Of a DNA stretch of 64,000 bases, positions 25,206 to 33,699 are shown piece by piece. Source of the DNA: Sinorhizobium arboris LMG 14919 (GTDB lineage Bacteria > Pseudomonadota > Alphaproteobacteria > Rhizobiales > Rhizobiaceae); the NCBI RefSeq assembly GCF_000427465.1, contig NZ_ATYB01000007.1:20371-84370 (forward strand), written 5' to 3'. The position numbers and the translations under genes are program-made. The notes beneath the pieces are model-generated. The model did no database searches and was not told the DNA's origin. It worked only from the letters and a program-made list of their open reading frames with translations. The first letter of the stretch is position 1, and each line of letters begins with the position of its first letter.

Positions 25206-26183
25206 ATGAGATTTTCTAGACGCACGTTCCTGGAAACCATGACGGCTCTGTCCATCGCCGTTTCGATCCCGGCCATGGCGATGGCCGAAGACTTCAAGAT
25301 GGGCCTGCTCGTACCCGGCAGCGTTTCCGAAGAAGGCTGGAACCGCATCGGCTACAACGCGCTGAAGGGCGTGGAAACCCAGCTCGGCGCCAAGATCAGC
25401 TATGTCGAGCTGCAGCAAAACCCAGCCTCCTTCGAAAAGGCCTTCCGCGATTATGCCAGCCAGGGATACAAGGTCATCCTCGGCCACGGCTTCGAATTTC
25501 AGGATGCAGCCCTCGAAGTGGCGCAGGATTACCCGGATGTCTACTTCCTGATCTCGTCGAGCGCCATCCATGAAGGCAATGTCATCGGCCTCAACACCGA
25601 CACCAGCCAGCCCTTCTACCTGATGGGCATAATCGCCGCGAAGATGGGCAAGAAGGCCGGCCTCGTCGGCGGCATGGAAATCCCGCCGATCCAGCAGGCC
25701 TTCGCCGGCTTCAAGAACGGCGCGAAAAGCGTCAGCGCGGATTTCCCGATCAGCGAGGCCTATATCGGCAACTTCACCGATACGACCGCCGCCAAGGAAG
25801 CAGCGCTCAGCATGATCTCGCAGGGTGCCGATTTCATCGTGCCGAACGCCTCGGGTGCCACCGTCGGCGGCTATCAGGCGATCGCCGAATCCGGCCCCGA
25901 CGTGCGCTCCTTCTCGATCTTCAGCGATTTCACCCAGGTCGCGCCGAAAAACATCCTCGGCCTCTATGTCGCCGATTATGCGCAGGGCGTGGTCGAGGTG
26001 GTCAAGTCGATCAAGGACGGCAACCCCCCGACAGAAAACGTCGTCTTCGGCCTCAAGGACCCGAAGGTCATCTCGTTCAGCTTCCGCGATGACGGCCCGG
26101 TTTCCGTGCCGGCGGAAATCCGCGCCGAGGTGAAGGCAATCAGCGACAAGATCGCGGCCGGCGAGATCAAGACCGGCGAATGA
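25206..26183 (+). CDS. BMP-family ABC transporter substrate-binding protein 2
   Basis: A 325-residue protein very similar along its length to the preceding one (DFKMGLLVPGSVSEEGWNRI, GHGFEFQDAAL, MEIPPIQQAFAGFKNGAKSV). It carries its own Tat-like signal (SRRTFLETM). Start ATG 25206 is preferred because GGGAGGA lies just before it; the earlier ATG at 25191 would contain that site. Two binding proteins sharing one importer suggest two related ligands or different affinities. It is a recent tandem duplication. Confidence 0.9.
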   Translation: MRFSRRTFLETMTALSIAVSIPAMAMAEDFKMGLLVPGSVSEEGWNRIGYNALKGVETQLGAKISYVELQQNPASFEKAFRDYASQGYKVILGHGFEFQDAALEVAQDYPDVYFLISSSAIHEGNVIGLNTDTSQPFYLMGIIAAKMGKKAGLVGGMEIPPIQQAFAGFKNGAKSVSADFPISEAYIGNFTDTTAAKEAALSMISQGADFIVPNASGATVGGYQAIAESGPDVRSFSIFSDFTQVAPKNILGLYVADYAQGVVEVVKSIKDGNPPTENVVFGLKDPKVISFSFRDDGPVSVPAEIRAEVKAISDKIAAGEIKTGE

Positions 26184-26252
26184 CCAGCCTTCCGCTGCGG
26201 CCGACGACCGGCCGCAGCGCCCCTTTTCGCCGTCCAATATGCGGACCGACCC

Positions 26253-27347
26253 ATGGAACAGGTAAACCAGGGAGCGCGCGAGACCGTGTATCCTCAAGCC
26301 GCCCACTTTTTTTACCGGACGCTGTCGCAGATCGCGATCAGCGCCGTCACCCCCATCGCGGCGGTCCTCGTCGCACTCGCCTTCGGCGCAGCGCTGTTGT
26401 GGCTGAACGGCTTCAACGGCAGCGATGTCGTCATCGTCATGATCTTCGGCTCGTTTCAGGACGTGCGCTCCTTCGGCGAAATCCTGCTGAAAGCCACGCC
26501 GCTGATCCTGATCGGCGCCGGCCTCTGCGTCGCCTTCCGCTGCTCGATCTGGAACATCGGCGCCGAAGGCCAGCTCTATGCTGGGGCGATCGCCGCCACC
26601 CTCGTCGGCACCCATTTCGACGGGCTTTCCGTCTGGCTGCATGCGCCACTGGTCATGCTGGCCGGCGCAATCGCGGGCGCCGGATGGGCCGGCATTGCCG
26701 GCTGGCTGAAGGTGCGATTTCAGGCCAGCGAGATCGTCACCACGATCATGCTCAACTATATCGCGCTGATCCTGACGAGCTATCTCGTCACCGGCCCTAT
26801 GCGCGATGCGAGCGCCGCCTATCCGCAATCCGCGCGCCTCATCAAGGAAGCCTGGACACCGCGCATCGTTTCTGACATGCGCCTGCATATCGGCATCCTC
26901 ATCGCCGTGGCGCTGGCGGTGGCGCTCTATATCTTCCTGCAGCGCAGCAGCCGCGGCTTTGCGCTGCGCGTCGTCGGCCTCAATCCGCATGCCGCCCGCT
27001 ATGCCGGCATGCAGGTCGCCCGCAACGTCATGATCGCCATGTGCATCTCCGGCGCGATGGCGGGTCTTGCCGGAGCCTTCGAAGTGGCCGGCGTCACCCA
27101 CAGGCTCTACCAGAACATTTCTCCCGGCTATGGCTTCGAGGGCATCGCGGTGGCGCTGCTCGCCGGCAACAATCCGCTGGCGGCCATCCTCTCGGGCGGG
27201 CTCTTCGCGACGCTGCGCTCCGGCTCCGAGGTTCTGCAGATCACCTCGCAGGTGCCGCAGGTGCTCGTACTGGTCATTCAGGGCATCGTCATCCTCTCGG
27301 TCGTCGCCTTCGCCAAGTTGCGCGACGTGCTGAGAATCGTGGCTTAG
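26253..27347 (+). CDS. ABC transporter permease 1 (BMP/nucleoside type)
   Basis: A 364-residue membrane protein of the BPD_transp_2 family with about nine membrane segments. It has FRCSIWNIGAEGQLYAGAIA, VTTIMLNYIALILTSYLV and GYGFEGIAVALLAGNNPLAA, the hallmark of nucleoside/BMP importer permeases. It starts with ATG at 26253 and pairs with the next gene to form the heterodimeric channel. Confidence 0.9.
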   Translation: MEQVNQGARETVYPQAAHFFYRTLSQIAISAVTPIAAVLVALAFGAALLWLNGFNGSDVVIVMIFGSFQDVRSFGEILLKATPLILIGAGLCVAFRCSIWNIGAEGQLYAGAIAATLVGTHFDGLSVWLHAPLVMLAGAIAGAGWAGIAGWLKVRFQASEIVTTIMLNYIALILTSYLVTGPMRDASAAYPQSARLIKEAWTPRIVSDMRLHIGILIAVALAVALYIFLQRSSRGFALRVVGLNPHAARYAGMQVARNVMIAMCISGAMAGLAGAFEVAGVTHRLYQNISPGYGFEGIAVALLAGNNPLAAILSGGLFATLRSGSEVLQITSQVPQVLVLVIQGIVILSVVAFAKLRDVLRIVA

Positions 27348-27364
27348 GCGGAAGGACCGTTTTC

Positions 27365-28297
27365 ATGGATAACGTGATGTTTCTCACCTTCCTTGCGACG
27401 CTCGTCGGCGCCGCCTGGAGGCTTGCAACCCCCCTCATCTTCGCCTCGATCGGCGAAGTGTTTTCCGAGCGCGCCGGGGTCCTCAATATCGGGCTAGAAG
27501 GCACCATGCTCGTCGGCGCCTTCTGCGGCTTCGCGGCGGCCTATGCCACCGGCAGCATCCCCCTCGGGCTTGTTGCCGGCACCGCTGGTGGCATGCTGTT
27601 CGGACTGATCTTCGCCTTCTTCACCATCACCATCAAGGCGGATCAGATCGTGGTGGGCGCGGCGCTGAACCTGCTCGGCATGGGGCTCACGGCCTTCCTG
27701 TTCCGTGCCTATTATGTCTCGACCGGCAAGGGCATCGAGATCGCCCAGCCGGTCCACATTCCCTTCCTCAGCGACCTGCCCTTACTCGGCGAGGCCTTCT
27801 TCCGCCAGAACCTGATCGTCTATTCGACGATCCTCGTCGCCATCGCCGGCAGCCTCGTGCTCTTCCGTACCTCGTTCGGCTTGACCTTGCGCGCTGTCGG
27901 CGAGCATCCGAAGGCGGCCGATGTCGCCGGCCTTAACGTCGCCGGCTACCGCTATGCCGCCGTTCTGGTCGGCACCGGACTTGCCGGCCTCGGCGGCGCC
28001 TTCCTGACGCTCGGCCACTCCAACCAGTTCGTCGAAGGCATCACCTCCGGCCGCGGCTTCATCGCCCTTGCAGTCGTGGTCTTCGCACGATGGTCGCCGA
28101 CGGGCGCCTTCTGCGTGTCGCTGCTCTTCGGCCTATTCTACGCGCTGCAACTCATGCTGCAGGCCCAGTCGTCCATCGTCGTGCCCTATCAGGTGCTGCA
28201 GGCCCTGCCCTACCTGATGACCATCATCACGCTCGTCGTGGTGCGCGGCAGGAGTGCCGCCCCCGCCAAGCTCGGCCAGCCCTATGAGATGAGGTAA
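27365..28297 (+). CDS. ABC transporter permease 2 (BMP/nucleoside type)
   Basis: A 310-residue membrane protein. It has the family motif GEVFSERAGVLNIGLEGTML near the N-terminus, then TIKADQIVVGAALNLLGMGL and SGRGFIALAVVVFARWSPTG. ATG 27365 is the start because the conserved N-terminal segment begins there; a longer reading from 27041 overlaps permease 1 and has no membrane-protein character before 27365. It is spaced 17 bases from permease 1 and 5 bases from the ATPase. Confidence 0.9.
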   Translation: MDNVMFLTFLATLVGAAWRLATPLIFASIGEVFSERAGVLNIGLEGTMLVGAFCGFAAAYATGSIPLGLVAGTAGGMLFGLIFAFFTITIKADQIVVGAALNLLGMGLTAFLFRAYYVSTGKGIEIAQPVHIPFLSDLPLLGEAFFRQNLIVYSTILVAIAGSLVLFRTSFGLTLRAVGEHPKAADVAGLNVAGYRYAAVLVGTGLAGLGGAFLTLGHSNQFVEGITSGRGFIALAVVVFARWSPTGAFCVSLLFGLFYALQLMLQAQSSIVVPYQVLQALPYLMTIITLVVVRGRSAAPAKLGQPYEMR

Positions 28298-28302
28298 CGG
28301 AT

Positions 28303-29847
28303 ATGTCCCAGAAACCTTTCCTGCGCATCGACAATATCCGCAAGCGCTTCGGCTCGGTCGTCGCCAGCGACGGCGTGTCGCTCGAAATCGAAGAGGGCGA
28401 GATCCACTCGCTGCTCGGCGAAAACGGCGCCGGCAAGAGCGTGCTGATGAGCATGATCTGCGGCATGGTGCGGCCCGACGAAGGCGAGATCGTCTACAAG
28501 GGCGAGACCGTGCGCTTCAACAGCCCGCGCGAGGCGATCCGCCAGCGCATCGGCATGGTGCATCAGCATTTCATGCTGGTGCCGAACCTCACCGTCACTG
28601 AAAACTACATCCTCGGCCAAGGCACAGCGCTGCGCGTCATCAACGACATGGCCAAGGTGCATGCGAAGATCCGCGAGCTTTCCGAACGCTATGCCCTCGA
28701 CGTGCGCCCGGACGCCATCATCGAAGACCTTTCGGTCGGCGAGCAGCAGCGCGTGGAAATCCTCAAAGCCCTGTTCCACGGCGTCGATCTGCTAATCCTC
28801 GACGAGCCGACCGCGGTGCTCACCCCGCAGGAAACCGACCGGCTGCTTGCTTTGATGGGCGACCTCGTCAAGGACGGCAAGACCATCGTCTTCATCTCCC
28901 ACAAGCTGGACGAGGTGATGCGCGTCAGCAACCGCATCAGCGTGATGCGCGACGGGCGCGTGGTGCGGACAGTCAATGTCGCCGAAACCGATGCCCGCAA
29001 CCTTGCCCGGATGATGGTCGGCCGCGACGTGCGCATGGAGCTGCCGCGCAGCCCGGCGCCGGCCGGCAAGGTCGTGCTGTCGGTGGAAAACCTTACCTGC
29101 CGCAGCGAAACCGGCCTTCCCGCCGTGCGAGGCGTCAGCCTCAGCGTGCGGGCCGGCGAGATCGTCGGCATTGCCGGCGTTTCCGGCAACGGTCAGACGG
29201 AGCTGTCGCTTGCGCTTTCCGGCCTGTTGCCGGTCGATAGCGGCCGGGTAATGCTGAGCGGCAAGGACATCACCAGCCTCGACCCGGCCGAGATCAATGC
29301 CAGCAGTTTCTCCCACATCCCGGAGGATCGTCATAAACACGGCGTGGTGCTGTCGCTGTCGCTCAGCGAAAACACCGTGCTGCAGCGCTACGACCAGAAG
29401 CCTTTCGCGTCCGGCGGCATGCTGAACCGCAGCGTCATCAGTGAGCACACCCGCGACCTGATCAAGCGCTTCCGGGTCAAGTGCCGTGACGAGAACCAGC
29501 CGATCAGCGCGCTTTCGGGCGGCAACCAGCAGAAGCTGGTGGTCGCACGCGAGCTCGCCCGCAAGCCGGACTTCATCCTCGTCAACCAGCTTGCCCGCGG
29601 CATCGATATCGGCGCGATGGAATTCGTGATGGAGGAAATGCTGAAGCAGCGGGACAACGGCCGCGCCATCCTGGTCATCTCGACGGAACTGGAGGAACTC
29701 TTCGCCATCTGCGACCGCATTCTGGTGATGTTCCACGGCGAAATCCTCGGTGAACTGCCGCCCGACCGTACTCGCCTCGAAGAACTCGGTCTGCTGATGG
29801 CCGGCCAGACGACCGAGCATGTGGAGCGCACGGCGCTTGCGGGCTAG
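28303..29847 (+). CDS. ABC transporter ATP-binding protein, duplicated domains
   Basis: A 514-residue protein with two nucleotide-binding domains. In the first, Walker A GENGAGKS, signature LSVGEQQRVEILKAL and Walker B LLILDEPTAVLTP are intact. In the second, Walker A is degenerate (GVSGNGQTEL) and Walker B reads FILVNQLARGIDIGA; both are usual in nucleoside-importer ATPases of the RbsA/YufO type. It energises the BMP importer encoded by the preceding genes. The preferred start is ATG 28303 with TAACGGAT upstream. Confidence 0.93.
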   Translation: MSQKPFLRIDNIRKRFGSVVASDGVSLEIEEGEIHSLLGENGAGKSVLMSMICGMVRPDEGEIVYKGETVRFNSPREAIRQRIGMVHQHFMLVPNLTVTENYILGQGTALRVINDMAKVHAKIRELSERYALDVRPDAIIEDLSVGEQQRVEILKALFHGVDLLILDEPTAVLTPQETDRLLALMGDLVKDGKTIVFISHKLDEVMRVSNRISVMRDGRVVRTVNVAETDARNLARMMVGRDVRMELPRSPAPAGKVVLSVENLTCRSETGLPAVRGVSLSVRAGEIVGIAGVSGNGQTELSLALSGLLPVDSGRVMLSGKDITSLDPAEINASSFSHIPEDRHKHGVVLSLSLSENTVLQRYDQKPFASGGMLNRSVISEHTRDLIKRFRVKCRDENQPISALSGGNQQKLVVARELARKPDFILVNQLARGIDIGAMEFVMEEMLKQRDNGRAILVISTELEELFAICDRILVMFHGEILGELPPDRTRLEELGLLMAGQTTEHVERTALAG

Positions 29848-29915
29848 ACAGAGGAGGGCATATCCGGATTTGATGGAAGCCGAATGAAGCACATGCGAGC
29901 AAGGGCGGCGCCTAT

Positions 29916-30830
29916 ATGAACATCACCCTGCGGCAACTCAGGGCCTTCATCGCGGTGGCGGAACATGGCCAGTTCAATCTCGCCGCGCGAAACCTCCACC
30001 TCACCCAGTCGGCGGTCAGCATCCTCATCCGGGAGCTGGAATCGGAGATCGGCGTGCGCCTCTTCGATCGCCACACCCGGATGGTGTCGCTGACGCTGGT
30101 GGGGCAGGAATTCCTGCCCCAGGCCCGCAAGGTCTTGAAGGATCTGGAGCTTGCGGTCGGCGACGTTAGGGACAACGCCTCGCTGAAGCGCGGCCAGGTG
30201 ACGATCGCGGCGGCCATCGTGCTTGCCGCGACCATCGTGCCGCCGATCATTGCCCGGTTCCTGCGCATGTATCCGGAAATCTCCGTCAACATCCGCGACA
30301 TGCCGGAAGAGCAGATCACGCCGGCGCTGGAGCGCAACGAGGTGGACATCGCCGTCGGCACGCTCTCGGAGGACAATCCCGAGATCACCGCCACGCCGCT
30401 CTTGCGCGACAAGCTGATGCTCGTTTGCCGCGAGGACCATCGTTTCGCCAAACGAAAATCGGTGCGCTGGACGGAACTCAAGGACGAGCCGCTGATCACG
30501 CTCGCCGCCACCAACCCGCTGCGCAACATCGTCGAACACAACCTGATCCGCGTCGCGCCGAACTCCCGGCCGAAATACGAGGTGCGCTTCTCGACCACTG
30601 CGATCAGCATGATCTCCGCCGGCATGGGCGTCGCCGTGTTGCCAGAAAATTCCCGCCAACTCGCCTCCGCCGTGCACATCACCACCGTCGATCTCATCGA
30701 TCCTACCGTCATGCGTGAAGTCTCGCTGCTGCAACGCCGCCAGCACAGCCTGTCGCCGGCCGCCGAACACCTGAAAGCCGTCTTCGTCGCCTATGCTGCC
30801 GATCGATCGGGGTTCGGGGCGCAGGATTGA
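29916..30830 (+). CDS. LysR-family transcriptional regulator 2
   Basis: A 304-residue protein with HTH reading ITLRQLRAFIAVAEHGQFNL and LTQSAVSILIRELE, then LFDRHTRMVSLTLVGQEFLP. It is a paralog of the LysR at 20735, with both sharing DRHTR and the closing SLSPAAEHL/SLSPAARRF. It closes the importer operon about 70 bases after the ATPase. It likely responds to a pathway metabolite. Cross-talk between the two regulators is possible. Confidence 0.92.
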   Translation: MNITLRQLRAFIAVAEHGQFNLAARNLHLTQSAVSILIRELESEIGVRLFDRHTRMVSLTLVGQEFLPQARKVLKDLELAVGDVRDNASLKRGQVTIAAAIVLAATIVPPIIARFLRMYPEISVNIRDMPEEQITPALERNEVDIAVGTLSEDNPEITATPLLRDKLMLVCREDHRFAKRKSVRWTELKDEPLITLAATNPLRNIVEHNLIRVAPNSRPKYEVRFSTTAISMISAGMGVAVLPENSRQLASAVHITTVDLIDPTVMREVSLLQRRQHSLSPAAEHLKAVFVAYAADRSGFGAQD

Positions 30831-31421
30831 ATCGGCGCCCCTTTCAACCGGTCAGCCCGGAAGAAGATCCTTTCACTCCCACATCCGGTGCATTTTTCCA
30901 GACAGCAGAAATCCCACAGCCCAGGCCCTCCCCGGGGCCGAGCAGGTGGCGACGCATCTGCCGTTCCTCATGACGCGATACCCTCGTCCCTAATCGTTAT
31001 ATGTCATGAAAAATAACGATTAGGATTCGTCCGGAAAGCCAAAGCGCCTTCAACGGCGGATGCGGGGCGAGCGATCCTCGTTCGGAGAGGTCACAGAGAC
31101 ACCATGCAGGAAGATATCCGTATCGCCACCGCCCGTACCACTCGCGGAAACGACGATGCCTTGTGCTTATGCGAGCGGCCGGCACATCGGTTTTGCCGCT
31201 CGCCCCTCCCACAGGCAATCACATCCCGCTTCTCCTGCGGTGCAGGCAATCCGGCATGGACCTTCCGAACCGGCAAAGCCGGAAACCTGCTGTCGCGCAC
31301 ATCTTGTCAAGGACAGGATGTTCGAAGAAGCGGCGGGGCGTGCTTATCTCGAAAGCGAAGACATCACCGCTTCACTGATCCGCCCTCATCTGCGCGAGAC
31401 ATCGGCCTCCCGTATAGAATC
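30831..31421. other. Gene-poor junction with palindrome
   Basis: About 590 bases with no reading frame that resembles a protein. It contains the perfect palindrome at 30989-31024. Short overlapping frames (for example 31060-31515 and 31104-31829) have the residue composition of shadows, so I leave them out. This is the boundary between the catabolic island and the conjugation region. Confidence 0.4.
30989..31024. repeat. Perfect 12-bp inverted repeat
   Basis: CCTAATCGTTAT at 30989-31000 is perfectly inverted at 31013-31024 (ATAACGATTAGG), with a 12-base AT-rich spacer. It has no T run, so it is unlikely to be a terminator. It could be an operator for a dimeric regulator, a recombination site or a transposon trace. 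Confidence 0.5.
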
Positions 31422-31724
31422 TCAGGAAATGGATGTGCTTGGGCGGTCGCAAGGGGTTTCCAATACGGAATCCATCTCATTGGCGTTCAAGGTGCCGCGT
31501 GTTGCGATCAGGTAAGCCGCCATATAGGTCAGCTTCATCCTCGATTCTCGATCGCTCCGAGGCCTGTAGTTTACAATCGCCAGCCAACGGGCTTGTTCAT
31601 CGCTCGCAACGCCCAACAGTCCGTTTGCATAGGCGACGTTCGTCACCTCGCCCGCTGCCCTGAGTTCATCCCACGCACGAACGGCATCCGTAGCCGCCCG
31701 TTGCGCAAGAATATGACGATCCAT
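31422..31724 (-). CDS. Conserved small hypothetical protein (paralog of 36790-37125)
   Basis: Reading from ATG at 31724, the 100-residue product begins MDRHILAQRAATDAVRAWDE and contains EVTNVAYANGLLGVASDEQA and MKLTYMAAYLIATRGTLNAN. The same pattern occurs at 36790-37125 (GDVTNVVYANALLEV, KLTYLAAYLFATRGSLKPEE). Two similar copies confirm that it is a real coding sequence. The frame is open upstream and a further start may exist. It is soluble, and the family is unknown. Confidence 0.6.
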   Translation of the reverse strand: MDRHILAQRAATDAVRAWDELRAAGEVTNVAYANGLLGVASDEQARWLAIVNYRPRSDRESRMKLTYMAAYLIATRGTLNANEMDSVLETPCDRPSTSIS

Positions 31725-32118
31725 CAGCTCGCGAAGGGAAGGGGAAACAGCAGTTTCCGCCCCGATATTGTGTCCCTTCCCGCCCGAAGGTCCCGCGATT
31801 TCTACGTACGAAATGCCATCGGAAGCTAACGCATTCAACGCCGTGTGCAGTCTGAATGAACTGAGCCCCCTGCTATGGCACCGAAGCGAAGTTGAGAAGC
31901 TGTCGGCCTCTGTAGGATGCTGGAACGCTGACGATGGCAGAATTGACATGGTTGAGTGCCTCATCGATGGCAAAAGGATCCCTCCTCCCGGCAGTTGCAC
32001 GCTCCATCTTGGAAGCGCCACAAAGTTGCGTTCAACAGAAATGGCCGTAGTTTGAGGGCAGAGGCACGATAGGAAACGAAATCCAGCGAAGCGAAACGAA
32101 AACAGGGCCGGTAAACCG
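31725..32118. other. Non-coding or unresolved stretch before rcgA
   Basis: About 390 bases. A plus-strand frame at 31768-32055 and a long minus-strand frame both run through here. Neither has a good start nor a recognisable protein. It may hold the rcgA promoter. I see nothing certain in it. Confidence 0.3.
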
Positions 32119-33699
32119 TTGATAAAAAACGGAAAGTTTTTTCTTCCTCCGCCGAAGGACGGGAGCGATTTCAAAGAGCTATTCAAACAATTGGCTGCGG
32201 CGGGAGCGGGCCGGCCATTGGGCAGTGATGGGTTCCCCACGGGCCCATGGACGCCCGAACTTCTCGCAGAGGCGATTTCACAGATCGATTCCAACCGGAT
32301 CGGCGTCGATCTGCGAACAGTGCAGCTCTGGTTTCAAGAGAATGACAAGGGAATTAGCACCGCCAACATTCGTTGGCTGGCAAGGATTTTTGGGTGCGAT
32401 GATCCGGCAGCAACAAGGGAATGGCAGATAGAGCTTAGCGCGGCCCAATCACGGCTAACCGCCAAGAGGCGAGATTCGAAGAAGGCTATGCCGCCGCCTG
32501 TGACGGTCGATGATCAGACGCATCCTGCGGGCGATCTGCCACAAGGCATTGATGCCACCCGGCGAAGACAGGGTTTCAGCTTGGCGAGAACATCTGAGGC
32601 GCTTTTTAGCCATGGATCTCCCTTGAATCTACCGGCGTCGATATTCGCGGGTGCCTCCGCCCTTGGGTTTTTGTCGTATATCGTGGGGATCCACAGCGCC
32701 ACCTATAGCCGGGCGGATGGTGTCGTTAAGCAGGTCGGTTTTCTATGGGCACCGAACTGGACGTTCCTCTTCATGGTGCTCTTGCCGCTATTTTTCGCGT
32801 TCGTGATAGAGCTGCTGGTCTTCTGGAAACATGACGCGCGCTTCAGGCTTGTAGCGCCGGGCGACCGGTTGGAAATCGACGATGGCTGGACGCGCAACGT
32901 TCAAGCTTATTCGTATACATACTGGGCGGTTTTCTTGATCTGCGTCTTGTTCGCGGGTCTTCTTCAGTGGATCGGCGTGTGTTTGATCCCGCTGCTAGAA
33001 GGCGGTGACGACTACGCGACAAGTTGGGGCACGTTAGCGATTGTGCAACCTGACGTCATATCAGTGCCAGTTTCGATTGTTTTCACGGCGCTCGCATATC
33101 TCTACATGTGCCTCTGCTTTTATCTTTTTTTCGCGGGCCTCATTCTGCTTCATACGATCGTCCATGATCTCTGGAGAATTGAAGAGGCATCAACGATGCG
33201 ACCGGTGGAACATCGGCGCGAGGGCGGTGAAATCGGCCTTAGGGTGATGCGGGGAGTTTTCCGGTGCACTGTCCTGGGTGTTCTGATCGCCATATGCATG
33301 AAGGTCCAAAGCTCTTACCTGAGCTCGAACGGAGGAGATATCGTGACCTGGATAGCCGACGATATGTCTTCGGTCCTGTATGAGAGCCACGGCGGCGGCA
33401 TTAGCTTCAGCTATAGAATGCCAACGCATTACAGCAGCCTCCTGGTCGCCATTTCGACCTGTATCGTTTTTCTGTACGGTTCCATCCGCTTGGGTGTCGG
33501 AAAGCGGTTTCGCGTGCCTCTATGGAGGATGTCTGCGGTCGTAGGGTTGCTCTTTGCAAGCTACTTGTTGATCGATGCCTTTGAGGGCTTTTCGATCCTC
33601 GTCGGAGTTGGAGTGCTGCTCGCGACGTACGGCCTCTTTGATCCTGAGTTCGGGCGATGGCGAGCAAGCGAGTTAGGAAGCAACCAGAGTGTATCATAA
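32119..33699 (+). CDS. rcgA: RcgA-family putative membrane transporter
   Basis: A 526-residue protein. The soluble N-terminal half (1-150) contains a DNA-binding-like stretch (DLRTVQLWFQENDKGIS, NIRWLARIFGCDDPAATREW). About seven hydrophobic segments follow from residue ~175. The TTG at 32119 is the only start that keeps the N-terminus GKFFLPPPKDG. I recognise this as the RcgA type found with RcgR on conjugative rhizobial plasmids, where the pair has been linked to conjugation or its regulation. Its biochemical role is unknown. Confidence 0.7.
   Translation: MIKNGKFFLPPPKDGSDFKELFKQLAAAGAGRPLGSDGFPTGPWTPELLAEAISQIDSNRIGVDLRTVQLWFQENDKGISTANIRWLARIFGCDDPAATREWQIELSAAQSRLTAKRRDSKKAMPPPVTVDDQTHPAGDLPQGIDATRRRQGFSLARTSEALFSHGSPLNLPASIFAGASALGFLSYIVGIHSATYSRADGVVKQVGFLWAPNWTFLFMVLLPLFFAFVIELLVFWKHDARFRLVAPGDRLEIDDGWTRNVQAYSYTYWAVFLICVLFAGLLQWIGVCLIPLLEGGDDYATSWGTLAIVQPDVISVPVSIVFTALAYLYMCLCFYLFFAGLILLHTIVHDLWRIEEASTMRPVEHRREGGEIGLRVMRGVFRCTVLGVLIAICMKVQSSYLSSNGGDIVTWIADDMSSVLYESHGGGISFSYRMPTHYSSLLVAISTCIVFLYGSIRLGVGKRFRVPLWRMSAVVGLLFASYLLIDAFEGFSILVGVGVLLATYGLFDPEFGRWRASELGSNQSVS

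Noticed and set aside
24180..27101. 973-residue minus-strand reading frame opposite the BMP operon
   Set aside because: It mirrors the binding-protein and permease genes, has the His/Arg/Asp-rich composition of an antisense shadow, and has no recognisable domain. High-GC genes commonly leave such frames open.
27041..27364. Long upstream extension of permease 2
   Set aside because: It overlaps permease 1 in another frame and has Arg-rich shadow composition before the true membrane start.
31060..31829. Frames of 151 and 241 residues before rcgA
   Set aside because: They overlap each other and the small minus-strand gene supported by its paralog.
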